Assembly: GCF_030268685.1 (NCBI RefSeq)
Contig: NZ_BSRQ01000003.1
Location: 98,499-162,498, forward strand
From: Microtetraspora sp. NBRC 13810
GTDB taxonomy: Bacteria; Actinomycetota; Actinomycetes; Streptosporangiales; Streptosporangiaceae
Direction of reading: 5' to 3'
Length of the DNA: 64,000 nucleotides
Shown here: positions 25,462 to 35,170 of the stretch, piece by piece
Numbering within the stretch: position 1 is the first letter of the stretch
Layout: every line of letters begins with the position of its first letter
Notes under the pieces: model-generated
What the model was told of the DNA's origin: nothing
Seen by the model: the letters and a program-made list of their open reading frames with translations, nothing else
Databases searched by the model: none
Translations under genes and position numbers: made by a program

Positions 25462-26391
25462 ATGACCGTCACCGAGACACGGCCGAAGGCGCCGGCCGTC
25501 ACCGCCCGGCGCGCGCCCCGGCGGCGGCTGCGGTACGCGGGGACCGTCGCGTTCTTCCTGCTGCCGAGCGCGATCCCGCTGACGCTGTTCACCCTGATCC
25601 CGATGGCCGGATCGCTGTGGACCAGCCTGCACGAGTGGAACCTCATCACCCCGATGCGCTGGGTGGGCCTGGCCAACTACGCCGAGCTGCTCGGCGACCC
25701 GGGCACCCGGGCGGCGTTCCTGCACACGCTGTACTTCATCGCCGGTTACCTGCCGCTGGTCTACGTGGGCGGGCTGGGCCTGGCGATGCTGCTCAACACG
25801 GCTATGCCCGGCCGCGCCCTGCTGCGCGGCGTCTACTTCCTGCCGGTGGTGACGAGCTGGGTGGTCGTCGCGCTGATGTGGAAGTGGCTGCTCAACCCGG
25901 CCAGCGGGGTCGTCAACCAGGTCCTCGGCGCGCTCGGCGTCCAGGGGCCCGGCTGGTGGACCGACCCGGACTGGGCGATGCCGTCGGTCATCCTCGCCTC
26001 GGCGTGGAAGGACCTCGGCTTCGTCATGATCATCCTGCTGGCCGGGCTCCAGGCGATCCCGAAAGAGTTCCACGAGGCGGCCATGGTGGACGGGGCGAGC
26101 GCGTGGCGGCGGTTCCGCCATGTCACGCTGCCGCTGCTGTCCCCCTCGACGTTCTTCGTCGTCGTGATCTCGCTGATCAACGGCTTCCAGGTCTTCGACC
26201 AGGTGCACGTGATGACCGGCGGCGGCCCCGCCGGGGCGACGGAGGTGGTGGTCGAGCAGGTCTACACCTTCACCTTCCAGTACCAGAAGGCGGGCGCGGC
26301 CTCGGCGCTGTCCTGGCTGCTCTTCGCCGTCGTCCTCCTCGTGACCCTGGTCCAGGTGCGCGGGCAACGCCGGTGGGTGACCTATGGGTAG
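25462..26391 (+). CDS. ABC sugar transporter permease, MalF-like
   Basis: This 309-residue inner-membrane permease belongs to the carbohydrate uptake transporter-1 family. Six membrane helices are visible after a short basic N-terminus. The EAA loop that docks the ATPase appears as EFHEAAMVDGASAWRRFRHV near residue 215. It pairs with the following MalG-like subunit, whose start overlaps this stop by eight bases. No ATPase gene follows, so the complex probably uses a genome-wide shared MsiK-type ATPase. Surrounding GH31 and GH15 enzymes indicate an alpha-glucan-derived oligosaccharide as cargo. Confidence 0.94.
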   Translation: MTVTETRPKAPAVTARRAPRRRLRYAGTVAFFLLPSAIPLTLFTLIPMAGSLWTSLHEWNLITPMRWVGLANYAELLGDPGTRAAFLHTLYFIAGYLPLVYVGGLGLAMLLNTAMPGRALLRGVYFLPVVTSWVVVALMWKWLLNPASGVVNQVLGALGVQGPGWWTDPDWAMPSVILASAWKDLGFVMIILLAGLQAIPKEFHEAAMVDGASAWRRFRHVTLPLLSPSTFFVVVISLINGFQVFDQVHVMTGGGPAGATEVVVEQVYTFTFQYQKAGAASALSWLLFAVVLLVTLVQVRGQRRWVTYG

Positions 26392-27190
26392 GGCGGTGCG
26401 GTACGCGATCGCGGTGGCGGGGGCGCTGGTCATGCTCTTCCCGTTCGCCTGGGCGGTCCTCACGTCGATCACCCCGGGGGACGCGGTGCTGGCGACCCCG
26501 CCCGACCTGACCCCGGACGGCGCCGGGCTGGACGCCTACCGGCGGCTGCTGGAGGCCACGCCGTTCTGGCGGATCCTGCTCAACAGCCTCTGGATCGGCG
26601 TCGCCTCGACGATCCTCCAGCTCGTCACCAGCGCCATGGCCGCCTACGCCTTCGCCCGGCTGCCCTTTCCCGGCCGCGGCGCGCTGTTCGCGGTCTACCT
26701 GGCCACGCTGATGATCCCGTTGCAGGTGCTGATCGTCCCGCTGTTCATCGAGATGCGCACGTTCAACCTGGTGGACACCTACTTCGCGGTGCTCGCCCCG
26801 ACCATCGCCTCGGCGTTCGGCGTCTTCCTGCTCCGCCAGGCCATCGCCCAGGTGCCGCGCGAGTTCGACGAGGCGGCGGTGCTGGACGGGGCGGGGCACC
26901 TGCGGATCTTCGTCTCCGTGGTGCTCCCGCTGATCAGGCCCGCGCTGGCGACCTTCGCCGTCTTCGGGTTCATGGCCAGCTGGAACAGCTACCTGTGGCC
27001 GCTGGTGATCATCAGGTCGCCGGAGTTCATGACGCTGCCCCTCGGGCTGGCGGAGCTGCACGGCCGCTTCACCACCGAGTGGAACGTCGTGATGGCCGGT
27101 TCCGTGGTCAGCGTCGTCCCGATCGCCATCCTCTACGCGTTCGCCCAGAAACACGTCATCGCCAGCGTCGCACAGACCGGGCTCAAGTAA
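26384..27190 (+). CDS. ABC sugar transporter permease, MalG-like
   Basis: This 268-residue second permease subunit has six predicted helices. The EAA loop is EFDEAAVLDGAGHLRIFVSV near residue 165, followed by LPLIRPALATFAVFGFMASW, a strongly conserved CUT1 block. The ATG at 26384 overlaps the MalF-like stop, so the two are translationally coupled at near-equal levels. The binding protein starts 12 bases downstream. Together they form the importer of the locus. Confidence 0.95.
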   Translation: MGRAVRYAIAVAGALVMLFPFAWAVLTSITPGDAVLATPPDLTPDGAGLDAYRRLLEATPFWRILLNSLWIGVASTILQLVTSAMAAYAFARLPFPGRGALFAVYLATLMIPLQVLIVPLFIEMRTFNLVDTYFAVLAPTIASAFGVFLLRQAIAQVPREFDEAAVLDGAGHLRIFVSVVLPLIRPALATFAVFGFMASWNSYLWPLVIIRSPEFMTLPLGLAELHGRFTTEWNVVMAGSVVSVVPIAILYAFAQKHVIASVAQTGLK

Positions 27191-27202
27191 GGAAAACCCC
27201 CC

Positions 27203-28462
27203 ATGAAGACACCCGCGAAGTTGGCCACAGTGCTGGCCGCCGCGCTGCTCGCCACTGCCTGCGCGCAGGGTTCGGCGACGAATCCCGGCGCCGGCGCGGA
27301 CGGCAAGGTGACGGTGCGCTACTTCACCTTCTCCGCCGCGCCCGACCACGTGCAGGACCTGGACAAGATCGTGACCGCGTTCGAGCGGCAGAACCCGGCG
27401 ATCGACGTCGTGGTCGAGACGGCCCCGTTCGACCAGTACTTCACCAAGTTGCAGACCAGCATCGCCGGCGGCACCGCCCCGGACACCTTCGAGCTCAACT
27501 ACGAGAACTTCGTCACCTACGCCGCCGCGGGCTCCCTGCTCGACCTGGCCGCGTCCGGGGCCGCCACGGACGCGGCGCTGTACGCGCCGGAGTCGCTCAA
27601 CGCCTTCAAGCACGAGGGCAGGCAGTACGCGCTGCCCGCCTCCTTCTCCACCGTGGTGCTGCTCTACAACAAGGACCTGTTCGAGAAGGCCGGGGTGCCC
27701 GTGCCGACGGCTGAGTGGACCTGGGCGGACGAGAAGGCCGCCGCGGAGAAGCTGACCGACAAGGACGCCGGCGTGTACGGCGACTTCCAGCCGGTGCAGT
27801 TCTTCGAGTTCTACAAGACGCTGAAGCAGGCCGGCGGGGAGTTCCTCGGCGCCGACGGCAAGGCCGCCTTCGACAGCCCGCAGGGGGTCAAGGCGGCGGA
27901 GTGGCTGGTGTCCAAGGTCGGCACGACCATGCCGACCGAGGCGGAGATCGGCGGCACCGCCGACTACGACACCAACCTGTTCAAGTCCGGCAAGCTCGCG
28001 ATGTGGCACAACGGCATCTGGCAGTTCGCCGGCCTGGCCGACGTGCCGTTCGAGTGGGACGTGGTGGTCGAGCCGGGCGACTCGCAGAAGGCCAGCGCGG
28101 TGTTCCACAACGCGGTCGCCGCCTCGGCCGCGACCGGGCACGCCAAGGAGGCGTACGCCTGGGCCAAGTTCCTCAGCTCCTCGCGGGTGGCGGCCGAGAC
28201 CCGCATCGCGTCGTCGTGGGAGCTGCCTCCGGTGGCCGACCAGGCGCTGCTGGACGGCTACCTGAAGGACCCGGTGCCGGCCGGCCGCCGGGCGGTGTTC
28301 GACTCCCTGGAGTCGATCGCGCTGCCGCCGGTGATCCAGCGCCAGCAGGAGATGCAGGACGCGGTCACCGAGGAGCTGACCAACGCCGCCGCCGGCCGCA
28401 AGCCGGTGGCCGAGGCGCTGAAGGCCGCGTCCGCCAAGGTGAACGAGCTGCTCGGCGGCTGA
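27203..28462 (+). CDS. Sugar-binding lipoprotein of the ABC importer
   Basis: This 419-residue extracellular solute-binding protein of family 1 has a lipoprotein signal ending LLATACAQG (Cys about residue 20). The mature part has the standard alternate-domain fold, with TVRYFTFSAAPDHVQDL at the start and FDQYFTKLQTSIAGGTAPD, followed by ALPASFSTVVLLYNKDLFE. It should deliver alpha-gluco-oligosaccharides, perhaps cyclic ones, to the two permeases. The ATG at 27203 has AGGAAA upstream. The position after the permeases rather than before them is unusual but seen in other actinomycete loci. Confidence 0.94.
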   Translation: MKTPAKLATVLAAALLATACAQGSATNPGAGADGKVTVRYFTFSAAPDHVQDLDKIVTAFERQNPAIDVVVETAPFDQYFTKLQTSIAGGTAPDTFELNYENFVTYAAAGSLLDLAASGAATDAALYAPESLNAFKHEGRQYALPASFSTVVLLYNKDLFEKAGVPVPTAEWTWADEKAAAEKLTDKDAGVYGDFQPVQFFEFYKTLKQAGGEFLGADGKAAFDSPQGVKAAEWLVSKVGTTMPTEAEIGGTADYDTNLFKSGKLAMWHNGIWQFAGLADVPFEWDVVVEPGDSQKASAVFHNAVAASAATGHAKEAYAWAKFLSSSRVAAETRIASSWELPPVADQALLDGYLKDPVPAGRRAVFDSLESIALPPVIQRQQEMQDAVTEELTNAAAGRKPVAEALKAASAKVNELLGG

Positions 28463-28499
28463 CCCCGCACCCGGCACCCCCGATCCCAGGAGAGACCAA

Positions 28500-29609
28500 G
28501 TGACCATTGGCAGCGACAGGCTCGGCGCGCTCGTGTCGCACAGCCTCGACGTGATCCGCCGCTTCCAGGCCCCGACCGGGGCCTACCCCGCGTCCCCGAC
28601 CTTCTCCGCCTATCGCGGCTACTCCTGGCTGCGGGACGGCGCGTTCATCGCGGAGGGGATGAGCCGGCACGGCGACGTGGCGGGCGCGGGCGCGTTCCAC
28701 GCCTGGTGCGCGGGGATCGTCGCGGACCGCGCGGCCCAGGTGGACGCGCTCGTCGCCCGGGCGTCCCGCGGTGAGACGCCGGGGCACGCCGAGATGCTGC
28801 CCACCCGGTTCACCCTCGACGGCCTGGACGGCACGGACGACTGGTGGGACTTCCAGCTCGACGGCTACGGCACCTGGCTGTGGTCCCTCGCCGAGCACGC
28901 CGCCCGGCACGGCACGGCGGTGCCGGGGGCGTGGGAGAAGGGCGTCCGGGTCACGGCCCGCTACCTGGCGGCGTTCTGGGACTCGCCCTGCTACGACTGG
29001 TGGGAGGAGCACCTCGACCGGCGGCACGTGGCGACGCTCGGCGCCGTGCACGCCGGGCTGCGCGCCGCCGTCTCGCTCGGCGTGCTGTCCGCCGCCGAGA
29101 CCGCGGCGGCCACCGAGGCGGCCGCCGGCATCGAGGCGCTGGTCGCCGCCGAGGGGGTCGCCGGCGGTCACCTGACGAAGTGGCTCGGCACCGACGCGGT
29201 GGACGGCAGCCTGCTGGCGTGCGTCGTGCCGTTCGGGCTGCGTCCCCCCGGCGACCCGGTGGGCGAGGCCACCGTCGCCGAGGTCGGGCGGCGGCTCACC
29301 GTGGACGGCGGGGTGCACCGCTATCTCGCCGACACCTTCTACGGCGGCGGCAGATGGGTGCTGCTCACCGGCCTGCTCGGCTGGAACCACGCCCGCGCCG
29401 GCCGCCGGGAGGAGGCCATGCGCTGTCTCACCTGGATGGCGGCGCAGGCCACGCCGTCAGGCGACCTGCCGGAACAGGTCTCCGGGGTGCTCCTCGCGCC
29501 GGACCGGCTGGCGGAGTGGCTGGACCGGTGGGGGCCGGTGGCGACGCCGCTGCTGTGGTCGCACGGCATGTACCTGATCCTCGCCGACGAGCTGGGGGTG
29601 CGGACGTGA
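28500..29609 (+). CDS. GH15-like glucoamylase/isomaltase-type hydrolase, cytoplasmic
   Basis: This 369-residue protein has no signal peptide. Motifs correspond to the (alpha/alpha)6-barrel of glycoside hydrolase family 15: GYSWLRDGAFIAEGM at residue ~40, WDFQLDGYGTWLW near 118, CYDWWEEH near 165 (general-acid Glu region), and GDLPEQVSG near 322 (general-base Glu region), then PLLWSHGMYL. It is shorter than secreted glucoamylases because it lacks a starch-binding or N-terminal super-beta domain. It likely hydrolyses imported small alpha-glucosides to glucose. GTG 28500 follows AGGAG. The stop overlaps the next start (GTGA). Confidence 0.85.
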   Translation: MTIGSDRLGALVSHSLDVIRRFQAPTGAYPASPTFSAYRGYSWLRDGAFIAEGMSRHGDVAGAGAFHAWCAGIVADRAAQVDALVARASRGETPGHAEMLPTRFTLDGLDGTDDWWDFQLDGYGTWLWSLAEHAARHGTAVPGAWEKGVRVTARYLAAFWDSPCYDWWEEHLDRRHVATLGAVHAGLRAAVSLGVLSAAETAAATEAAAGIEALVAAEGVAGGHLTKWLGTDAVDGSLLACVVPFGLRPPGDPVGEATVAEVGRRLTVDGGVHRYLADTFYGGGRWVLLTGLLGWNHARAGRREEAMRCLTWMAAQATPSGDLPEQVSGVLLAPDRLAEWLDRWGPVATPLLWSHGMYLILADELGVRT

Positions 29610-31870
29610 TCCGGCATCGTCCCTTCGGCTCCGGCCACCCGTACGCGGCCACCGAGGACCAGCGGGTCCCCGCGCTGCCGCTGGACGGCGAGCCGGTGGA
29701 GCTGCGGGTGCGCGCGGCGGCGGGCGCCGCGTCCGTGGTGTGCGAGTGGGCGGCGGACGGCGGCGCGCCGGTGGTCCTGCCGCTCACCCGGGCCGGCTCG
29801 GCGAACCCGGGCGCGGACACCGCGGACCCCGGCGCGGCCCCGGGCGCGGCGGCGGACGGCGCGGGGGTGGCGGCGGACGGCGGGCATCTCGCCGGGGCGC
29901 AGGCCCGCGCGGCGCGGGCGGCCTCCGGTTCCTGGCGGGTGACGACCCCGCCGCTGCGCGCGGGCCACCGGTACGCCTACCGGTTCCGCGCCACCAGGGC
30001 GGACGGCACCAGCCGCGCCACCCGGTGGTTCGAGACGACCGCCGCGGCCTGGCGCGAGCAGGGCGGCAAGCTTTCCGTGCGGGGCGCGGACCGGGTGCTG
30101 CCCGGCAGCGTCCGGTGGCTGGTGGGCGGCGAAGGGGCGCGCCGGGTCCGGTTCGACCTGGCGCTGGGACCCGGCGAGCACGTGGTCGGCTTCGGGGAGC
30201 GGTACGACGCCGTCGACCAGCGCGGGCGGCTGCTCGACGCGGTGGTGTTCGAGCAGTACAAGGCCCAGGGGGCGCACGGCCGCACCTACCTGCCGATGCC
30301 GTTCGCCCTGGTGGTGGGCGGTGAGACGGCGTGGGGGCTGCACGTGGACACCTCGCGGCGCACCTGGTACGACGTCGGGGCGTCCGCGCCGGACCGGTTG
30401 CGGGTGGAGGCCGAGGTGGGTCCGGAGGAGGAGCTGACCGTGCGCCTGCTCGGCGGGCCCGGACCCGTCGACGTGCTGAACGAGTTCCTCGACGTGGCCG
30501 GCCGCCCGGTGGAGTTGCCCGGCTGGGTGTTCCGGCTGTGGGCCAGCGGCAACGAGTGGAACACCCAGGAGCGGGTGATGGCCGAGATGGACCGGCACCG
30601 CGACGAGGACATCCCGGTGGGCGCGCTGGTCATCGAGGCGTGGAGCGACGAGACGACGTTCACCGCCTTCCGCGGCGCGGTCTACGAGCCGGCCGACCGG
30701 CCGCACTCCTACGCCGACTACACCTTCCCCGCGGACGGCCCGTGGCCTGACCCCAAGGGCATGGTCGAGGAGCTGCACCGCCGCGACGTCAAGGTGCTGC
30801 TGTGGCAGATCCCGTTGCAGAAGATGCGCCCGCATCCCCGTCACCAGGCCGCGGTGGACGCCCGCGCGCTGGTCGAGCGCGGATTCGCGGTCCGGGAGGC
30901 GGACGGCCGGCCGTACCGGAACCGGGGGTGGTGGTTCCCGCTGGCGCTGATGCCCGACCTGTCCTCGCCTCAGGCGCGGGAGTGGTGGACGGCCAGGCGG
31001 CGCTACCTGGTGACGGAGGTGGGCGTCGACGGGTTCAAGACCGACGGCGGCGAGCACGCCTGGGGCCACGACCTGCGCTACGCCGACGGCCGCCGGGGCG
31101 CGGACGGCAACGGGCTGTTCCCGGTGCACTACGCGCGGGCCTTCGGCGACCTGCTGGCCTCGGCGGGCAAGGCGCCGGTGACGTTCAGCCGGGCCGGGTT
31201 CGCCGGGTCGCAGCCGCACGGCGCGTTCTGGGCGGGCGACGAGGACTCCACCTGGGAGGCGTTCCGGGCGTCGATCGTCGCCGGGATCACGGCGTCGGCC
31301 TGCGGGATCGTCTACTGGGGCTGGGATCTGGCCGGGTTCTCCGGCGAGGTGCCCTCGGCCGAGCTGTACCTGCGGGCGGCGGGCGCCTCCGCGTTCATGC
31401 CGATCATGCAGTACCACTCGGAGTTCAACCACCACCGCACGCCGAGCCGGGACCGCACGCCGTGGAACATCGCCGAGCGCACCGGCGACCCGCGGGTGCT
31501 GCCGTTGTTCCGGCGGTTCGCCGCGCTGCGCGAGCGGCTGGTGCCCTACCTGGCCGGGCAGGCGCGGGCCGCGATCGGCGGCGGCGCGCCGCTGATGCGC
31601 GGGCTGTTCTTCGACCATCCCGGCGACCCGCGCGTCTGGGACCACCCGTTGCAGTACAAGCTGGGCGACGCGCTGCTGGTCGCCCCCGTCGTGACGCCCG
31701 GCGCCGAGACGGCGGCGGTCTACCTGCCCGCCGGCGAGTGGATCGACGTGTGGACCGGCGCCGCGTACGACGGCGGGCGGGAGGTCACCCTGCCCGCCCC
31801 GCTGGACCGGCCGCCGGTGCTCTGCGCGGCCGGCCACTGGCCCAGTATGTCCGCCCTCTTCCCGTCCTGA
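29606..31870 (+). CDS. GH31 glycosidase, cytoplasmic (alpha-glucosidase / cycloalternan-degrading type)
   Basis: This 754-residue family 31 enzyme has no signal peptide, so it acts inside the cell on imported sugar. An N-terminal beta-sandwich is followed by the TIM barrel. The catalytic nucleophile is Asp ~480 in GVDGFKTDGGEHAWG. The acid/base Asp ~545 lies in FWAGDEDSTWEAF. A YxxxMPFALVV substrate-loop segment precedes the barrel. The Gly/Ala/Asp-rich insertion at residues ~65-95 is unusual and likely a disordered loop. GTG 29606 overlaps the GH15-like stop. Cycloalternan-degrading enzyme, alpha-xylosidase or alpha-1,3-glucosidase are all possible; context favours the first. Confidence 0.88.
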   Translation: MIRHRPFGSGHPYAATEDQRVPALPLDGEPVELRVRAAAGAASVVCEWAADGGAPVVLPLTRAGSANPGADTADPGAAPGAAADGAGVAADGGHLAGAQARAARAASGSWRVTTPPLRAGHRYAYRFRATRADGTSRATRWFETTAAAWREQGGKLSVRGADRVLPGSVRWLVGGEGARRVRFDLALGPGEHVVGFGERYDAVDQRGRLLDAVVFEQYKAQGAHGRTYLPMPFALVVGGETAWGLHVDTSRRTWYDVGASAPDRLRVEAEVGPEEELTVRLLGGPGPVDVLNEFLDVAGRPVELPGWVFRLWASGNEWNTQERVMAEMDRHRDEDIPVGALVIEAWSDETTFTAFRGAVYEPADRPHSYADYTFPADGPWPDPKGMVEELHRRDVKVLLWQIPLQKMRPHPRHQAAVDARALVERGFAVREADGRPYRNRGWWFPLALMPDLSSPQAREWWTARRRYLVTEVGVDGFKTDGGEHAWGHDLRYADGRRGADGNGLFPVHYARAFGDLLASAGKAPVTFSRAGFAGSQPHGAFWAGDEDSTWEAFRASIVAGITASACGIVYWGWDLAGFSGEVPSAELYLRAAGASAFMPIMQYHSEFNHHRTPSRDRTPWNIAERTGDPRVLPLFRRFAALRERLVPYLAGQARAAIGGGAPLMRGLFFDHPGDPRVWDHPLQYKLGDALLVAPVVTPGAETAAVYLPAGEWIDVWTGAAYDGGREVTLPAPLDRPPVLCAAGHWPSMSALFPS

Positions 31871-31882
31871 CAGGAGCCCTCT

Positions 31883-34800
31883 GTGATCCGGTTACGGTCG
31901 GGCGTCACCGTCATGGTGATCGCCCTGCTCGCCTCCGTCGTCTCCGTCCCCGCGTACGCGCTCGGCGGCGTCCACCACAACCCGACCGGCATCGACGACC
32001 TCTACTCGGCCGAGCCGACCGAGCGCACCCCCCGCGACCCGATGGCCGGGGAGGGCGTCACGGTCAAGGCCACCACCTGGCCGATCGAACCCGGCCAGAC
32101 CGTCTGGATCACCTGGACCAGGAACGGCGTCGCGCAGCCGCCCATCGGCGCCGCCTGGGACTACAACAGCGGTGGCAACAGCTACTGGAAGATCGCCCTG
32201 GGCTCCTTCAACCGGGGCGACAAAATCTCCTACACGGTGAACGCGGACGTGAACGGCGGCGGCCAGAAGAGCGTGGGGCCGTTCGCGTTCACGGTGACCT
32301 CCTGGAGCACGGTCACCGACGTCACCGGTTACACGGACAACGGCACGTCGGTGGACGTGCGCACCGGGGACAGCGCGGGATCCTTCACCCCGAGGATCCG
32401 GTTCGCGTTCCCCGCCGCGGACCGGTTCCGCACCCAGATCGCGCCCAGCGGCAACGGGCTGACCATCTCCGGCGGCGGCGGTTACACGGTGACCGACTCG
32501 CCGGGCACGCTCACCATCGCGACCGGCGCGCTGGTGCTCAGGATCCAGAAGTCGCCCTACCGGCTGTCGGTCTACAAGGGCGACGGGACCACGCTGATCA
32601 CCCGCCAGTACGACCCCGCGGTGTTCCGGAACATCGGCTGGGCCAGCGACGGCGCCACCACCATCACCAAGATCGAGGACCACTACCTGTCCCCCGCGGG
32701 CGAGCGGTTCGAAGGGTTCGGCGAGCGGTACGACCGGCTCGACCAGCGCGGCACCGACGTGCACAACTACGTGTACAACCAGTACCGCGACCAGGGGGCG
32801 ACCCGGCGCACGTACCTGTCCACGCCGTTCTTCATGAACTCGGCCGGATACGGCGTGCACATCCCGAGCACCAGATACGCGATCTTCAACCTGGGCACGC
32901 ACCTGCCCGACCTGGCCGGGTTCACCGTGGACACCGGCGGCGGCCTGGACTCCACGCTCGACTACCACTTCTTCGCCGGCACCCCGGCCGAGATCGTGGA
33001 CGACTACACCGCGGTGACCGGGCGTCCGCAGCTGCCGCCCAAGTGGGCGTTCGGCCTGTGGATGTCGGCCAACGAGTGGAACACCCAGACCGAGGTGGAG
33101 AACGAGCTGGCCAGGGCCGGCGCGGAGAAGGTGCCGCACACGGCGATGGTGCTGGAGCAGTGGAGCGACGAGGCGACGTTCTACGTCTGGCACGGCGCGA
33201 CCTACACGCCGACGCCGGGCGCGGGGAAGCTGAGCTACGCGAACCTCACCTTCCCGCCGGGCACGGCGTGGCGCGACCCCAAGGCGATGGTGGCCGACGC
33301 GCACAGCAAGGGCATCAAGGTCATCCTGTGGCAGATCCCGGTCTTCAAGGAGAACTTCGACGCCAACCCGCCGGCCGCGCCGCAGCAGCACCTCAACGAC
33401 AGGTCCTACGCCCAGGCGCAGGGCTACGTGGCCAGGTCGCCCTCGGGGGCGCCGTACCGGATCCCCACCGGGCAGTGGTTCGGCGACGGCATGGTGCCCG
33501 ACTTCACGTCGGCGGCGGCCAGGAACTGGTGGCTGAGCAAGCGCGACTACCTGATCGACGAGGTCGGGGTGGACGGCTTCAAGACCGACGGCGGCGAGGC
33601 GGTCTTCGGCCGGGGCGTCACGTTCGCCGACGGCCGCAGGGGCGACGAGATGCACAACGCCTACCCCAACGGCTACACCAAGGCGTACAACGACTACGTC
33701 CGGGCGAAGACCGGGAACGAGGGGGCGATCTTCAGCCGGGCCGGCACGTCCGGGGCGCAGGCCAACTCGATCTTCTGGGCGGGTGACCAGAACTCCAGCT
33801 TCGCGGCCTTCCAGGAGGCGGTCAGGGCGCAGCTCAGCGCCGGCCAGTCGGGCGTGCCGTACACCGCCTGGGATCTCGCCGGGTTCACCGGCGACTTCCC
33901 GAGCGCGGAGCTGTACCTGCGGTCGGCGGCGCAGGCGGTGTTCTCGCCGATCATGCAGTACCACTCGGAGAAGGCCAGTCCGGGGGTGTCGGAGGCGCGC
34001 ACGCCGTGGAACGTGCAGGCGCGCACCGGGAACACCGGCGTGCTGCCGGCGTTCCGGAGGTTCGCCAACGTGCGGATGAACCTGATCCCCTACCTGTACA
34101 CCGAGGCCAGGGCGAGCTCCGCCACCGGCGTGCCGATGATGCGCGCGATGAGCTTCGCCTTCCCCGGCGACGCGACGGCCGCGGCGCTGGACCAGCAGTA
34201 CATGTTCGGCTCCCAGCTCCTCGTCGCGCCGATCACCGCGCAGGGCGCCACGTCCAAGAACGTGTACCTGCCCGCCGGCGAGTGGTACGACCTGTGGAAC
34301 GGCGGCCGGTTCACCGGGCCGGGCACCAAGAGCTACGCCGCCGGGCTGGACACGATCCCGGTCTACGCCAGGCCGGGCGCGATCATCCCGCTCAACCTCA
34401 ACGCGGACTACGAGCTGGGCGGGGAGATCGGCAACAGCGTCGACGCCTACGCCAACCTGGTGTTCCGGATCTACCCGGCGGGCACCTCGTCCTACGCGTA
34501 CTTCGAGGACTCGGCGGGCGCGAACCGTACCGTGGGGGCGGTGGAGAACTGGGGGGCGCACCGGGTGACGGTCACCGTGCCCCCGCTCACCACGACGAGC
34601 ACCCTCCAGGTGGCGGCCACGAAGCCCGCCACGGTCACCCGGGGCGGCGCGAACCTCACCGCGCACGCCACGCTCGCGGCGCTGAAGACGGCGGCGGAGG
34701 GCTGGTGGTGGGATCCGGTCCGGCAGCTCACCCACGTGAAGCTGGCGTCGAGCGCCTCGGCGCGGACCGTCGTGCTCGACGGGGTGGACAAGGCGGCCTA

Positions 34801-35170
34801 CGAGGCGGAGTTCGCCACCGGCGCCGGCACGTCGGTCAACACCGACCATCCGGGGTTCACCGGCACCGGTTTCGCCGACGGCTTCGCCTCCCCCGGCGAC
34901 TCGGTGACCTTCCAGGTGAGGGCGGACGCCGCGGGCGCGCACCAGCTCAGGTTCCGCTACTCCACCACGGTGGCCGCCACCCGGACCGTCTACGTGGACG
35001 GCGTCGCCGCGGGCACGCTCAGCCTGCCCGCGCTGGCGAACTGGGACACCTGGGGCACCGCCACCCTCACCACGAACCTCACGGCCGGGGCGCACACCGT
35101 GCGCATCGCCTACGACGCGCCCAACACCGGCGGGATCAACCTCGACAACCTGGGGGTGACCAGACCGTGA
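31883..35170 (+). CDS. Secreted GH31 enzyme with CBM35, probable 6-alpha-glucosyltransferase
   Basis: This is a 1095-residue exported enzyme. A signal peptide (VTVMVIALLASVVSVPAYA) is followed by an N-terminal beta domain (to ~150), a GH31 N-domain, the catalytic barrel (~380-740; nucleophile Asp ~569 in DGFKTDGGE, acid/base Asp ~635 in FWAGDQNSSF), C-terminal beta domains, and a CBM35-type module from ~970 (YEAEFA to LDNLGVTRP). The domain order and length resemble GH31 transglycosylases of the cyclic-tetrasaccharide pathway, which transfer glucosyl units to O-6 of malto-oligosaccharides. GTG 31883 has AGGAG six bases upstream. The transferase activity itself is inferred; a secreted alpha-glucosidase is the alternative. 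Confidence 0.85.
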   Translation: MIRLRSGVTVMVIALLASVVSVPAYALGGVHHNPTGIDDLYSAEPTERTPRDPMAGEGVTVKATTWPIEPGQTVWITWTRNGVAQPPIGAAWDYNSGGNSYWKIALGSFNRGDKISYTVNADVNGGGQKSVGPFAFTVTSWSTVTDVTGYTDNGTSVDVRTGDSAGSFTPRIRFAFPAADRFRTQIAPSGNGLTISGGGGYTVTDSPGTLTIATGALVLRIQKSPYRLSVYKGDGTTLITRQYDPAVFRNIGWASDGATTITKIEDHYLSPAGERFEGFGERYDRLDQRGTDVHNYVYNQYRDQGATRRTYLSTPFFMNSAGYGVHIPSTRYAIFNLGTHLPDLAGFTVDTGGGLDSTLDYHFFAGTPAEIVDDYTAVTGRPQLPPKWAFGLWMSANEWNTQTEVENELARAGAEKVPHTAMVLEQWSDEATFYVWHGATYTPTPGAGKLSYANLTFPPGTAWRDPKAMVADAHSKGIKVILWQIPVFKENFDANPPAAPQQHLNDRSYAQAQGYVARSPSGAPYRIPTGQWFGDGMVPDFTSAAARNWWLSKRDYLIDEVGVDGFKTDGGEAVFGRGVTFADGRRGDEMHNAYPNGYTKAYNDYVRAKTGNEGAIFSRAGTSGAQANSIFWAGDQNSSFAAFQEAVRAQLSAGQSGVPYTAWDLAGFTGDFPSAELYLRSAAQAVFSPIMQYHSEKASPGVSEARTPWNVQARTGNTGVLPAFRRFANVRMNLIPYLYTEARASSATGVPMMRAMSFAFPGDATAAALDQQYMFGSQLLVAPITAQGATSKNVYLPAGEWYDLWNGGRFTGPGTKSYAAGLDTIPVYARPGAIIPLNLNADYELGGEIGNSVDAYANLVFRIYPAGTSSYAYFEDSAGANRTVGAVENWGAHRVTVTVPPLTTTSTLQVAATKPATVTRGGANLTAHATLAALKTAAEGWWWDPVRQLTHVKLASSASARTVVLDGVDKAAYEAEFATGAGTSVNTDHPGFTGTGFADGFASPGDSVTFQVRADAAGAHQLRFRYSTTVAATRTVYVDGVAAGTLSLPALANWDTWGTATLTTNLTAGAHTVRIAYDAPNTGGINLDNLGVTRP

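Noticed and set aside
31892..35095. 1067-codon minus-strand open frame opposite the CBM35 GH31 gene
   Set aside because: Repetitive Gly/Arg/Val composition and full overlap with a clearly coding GH31; a shadow frame.
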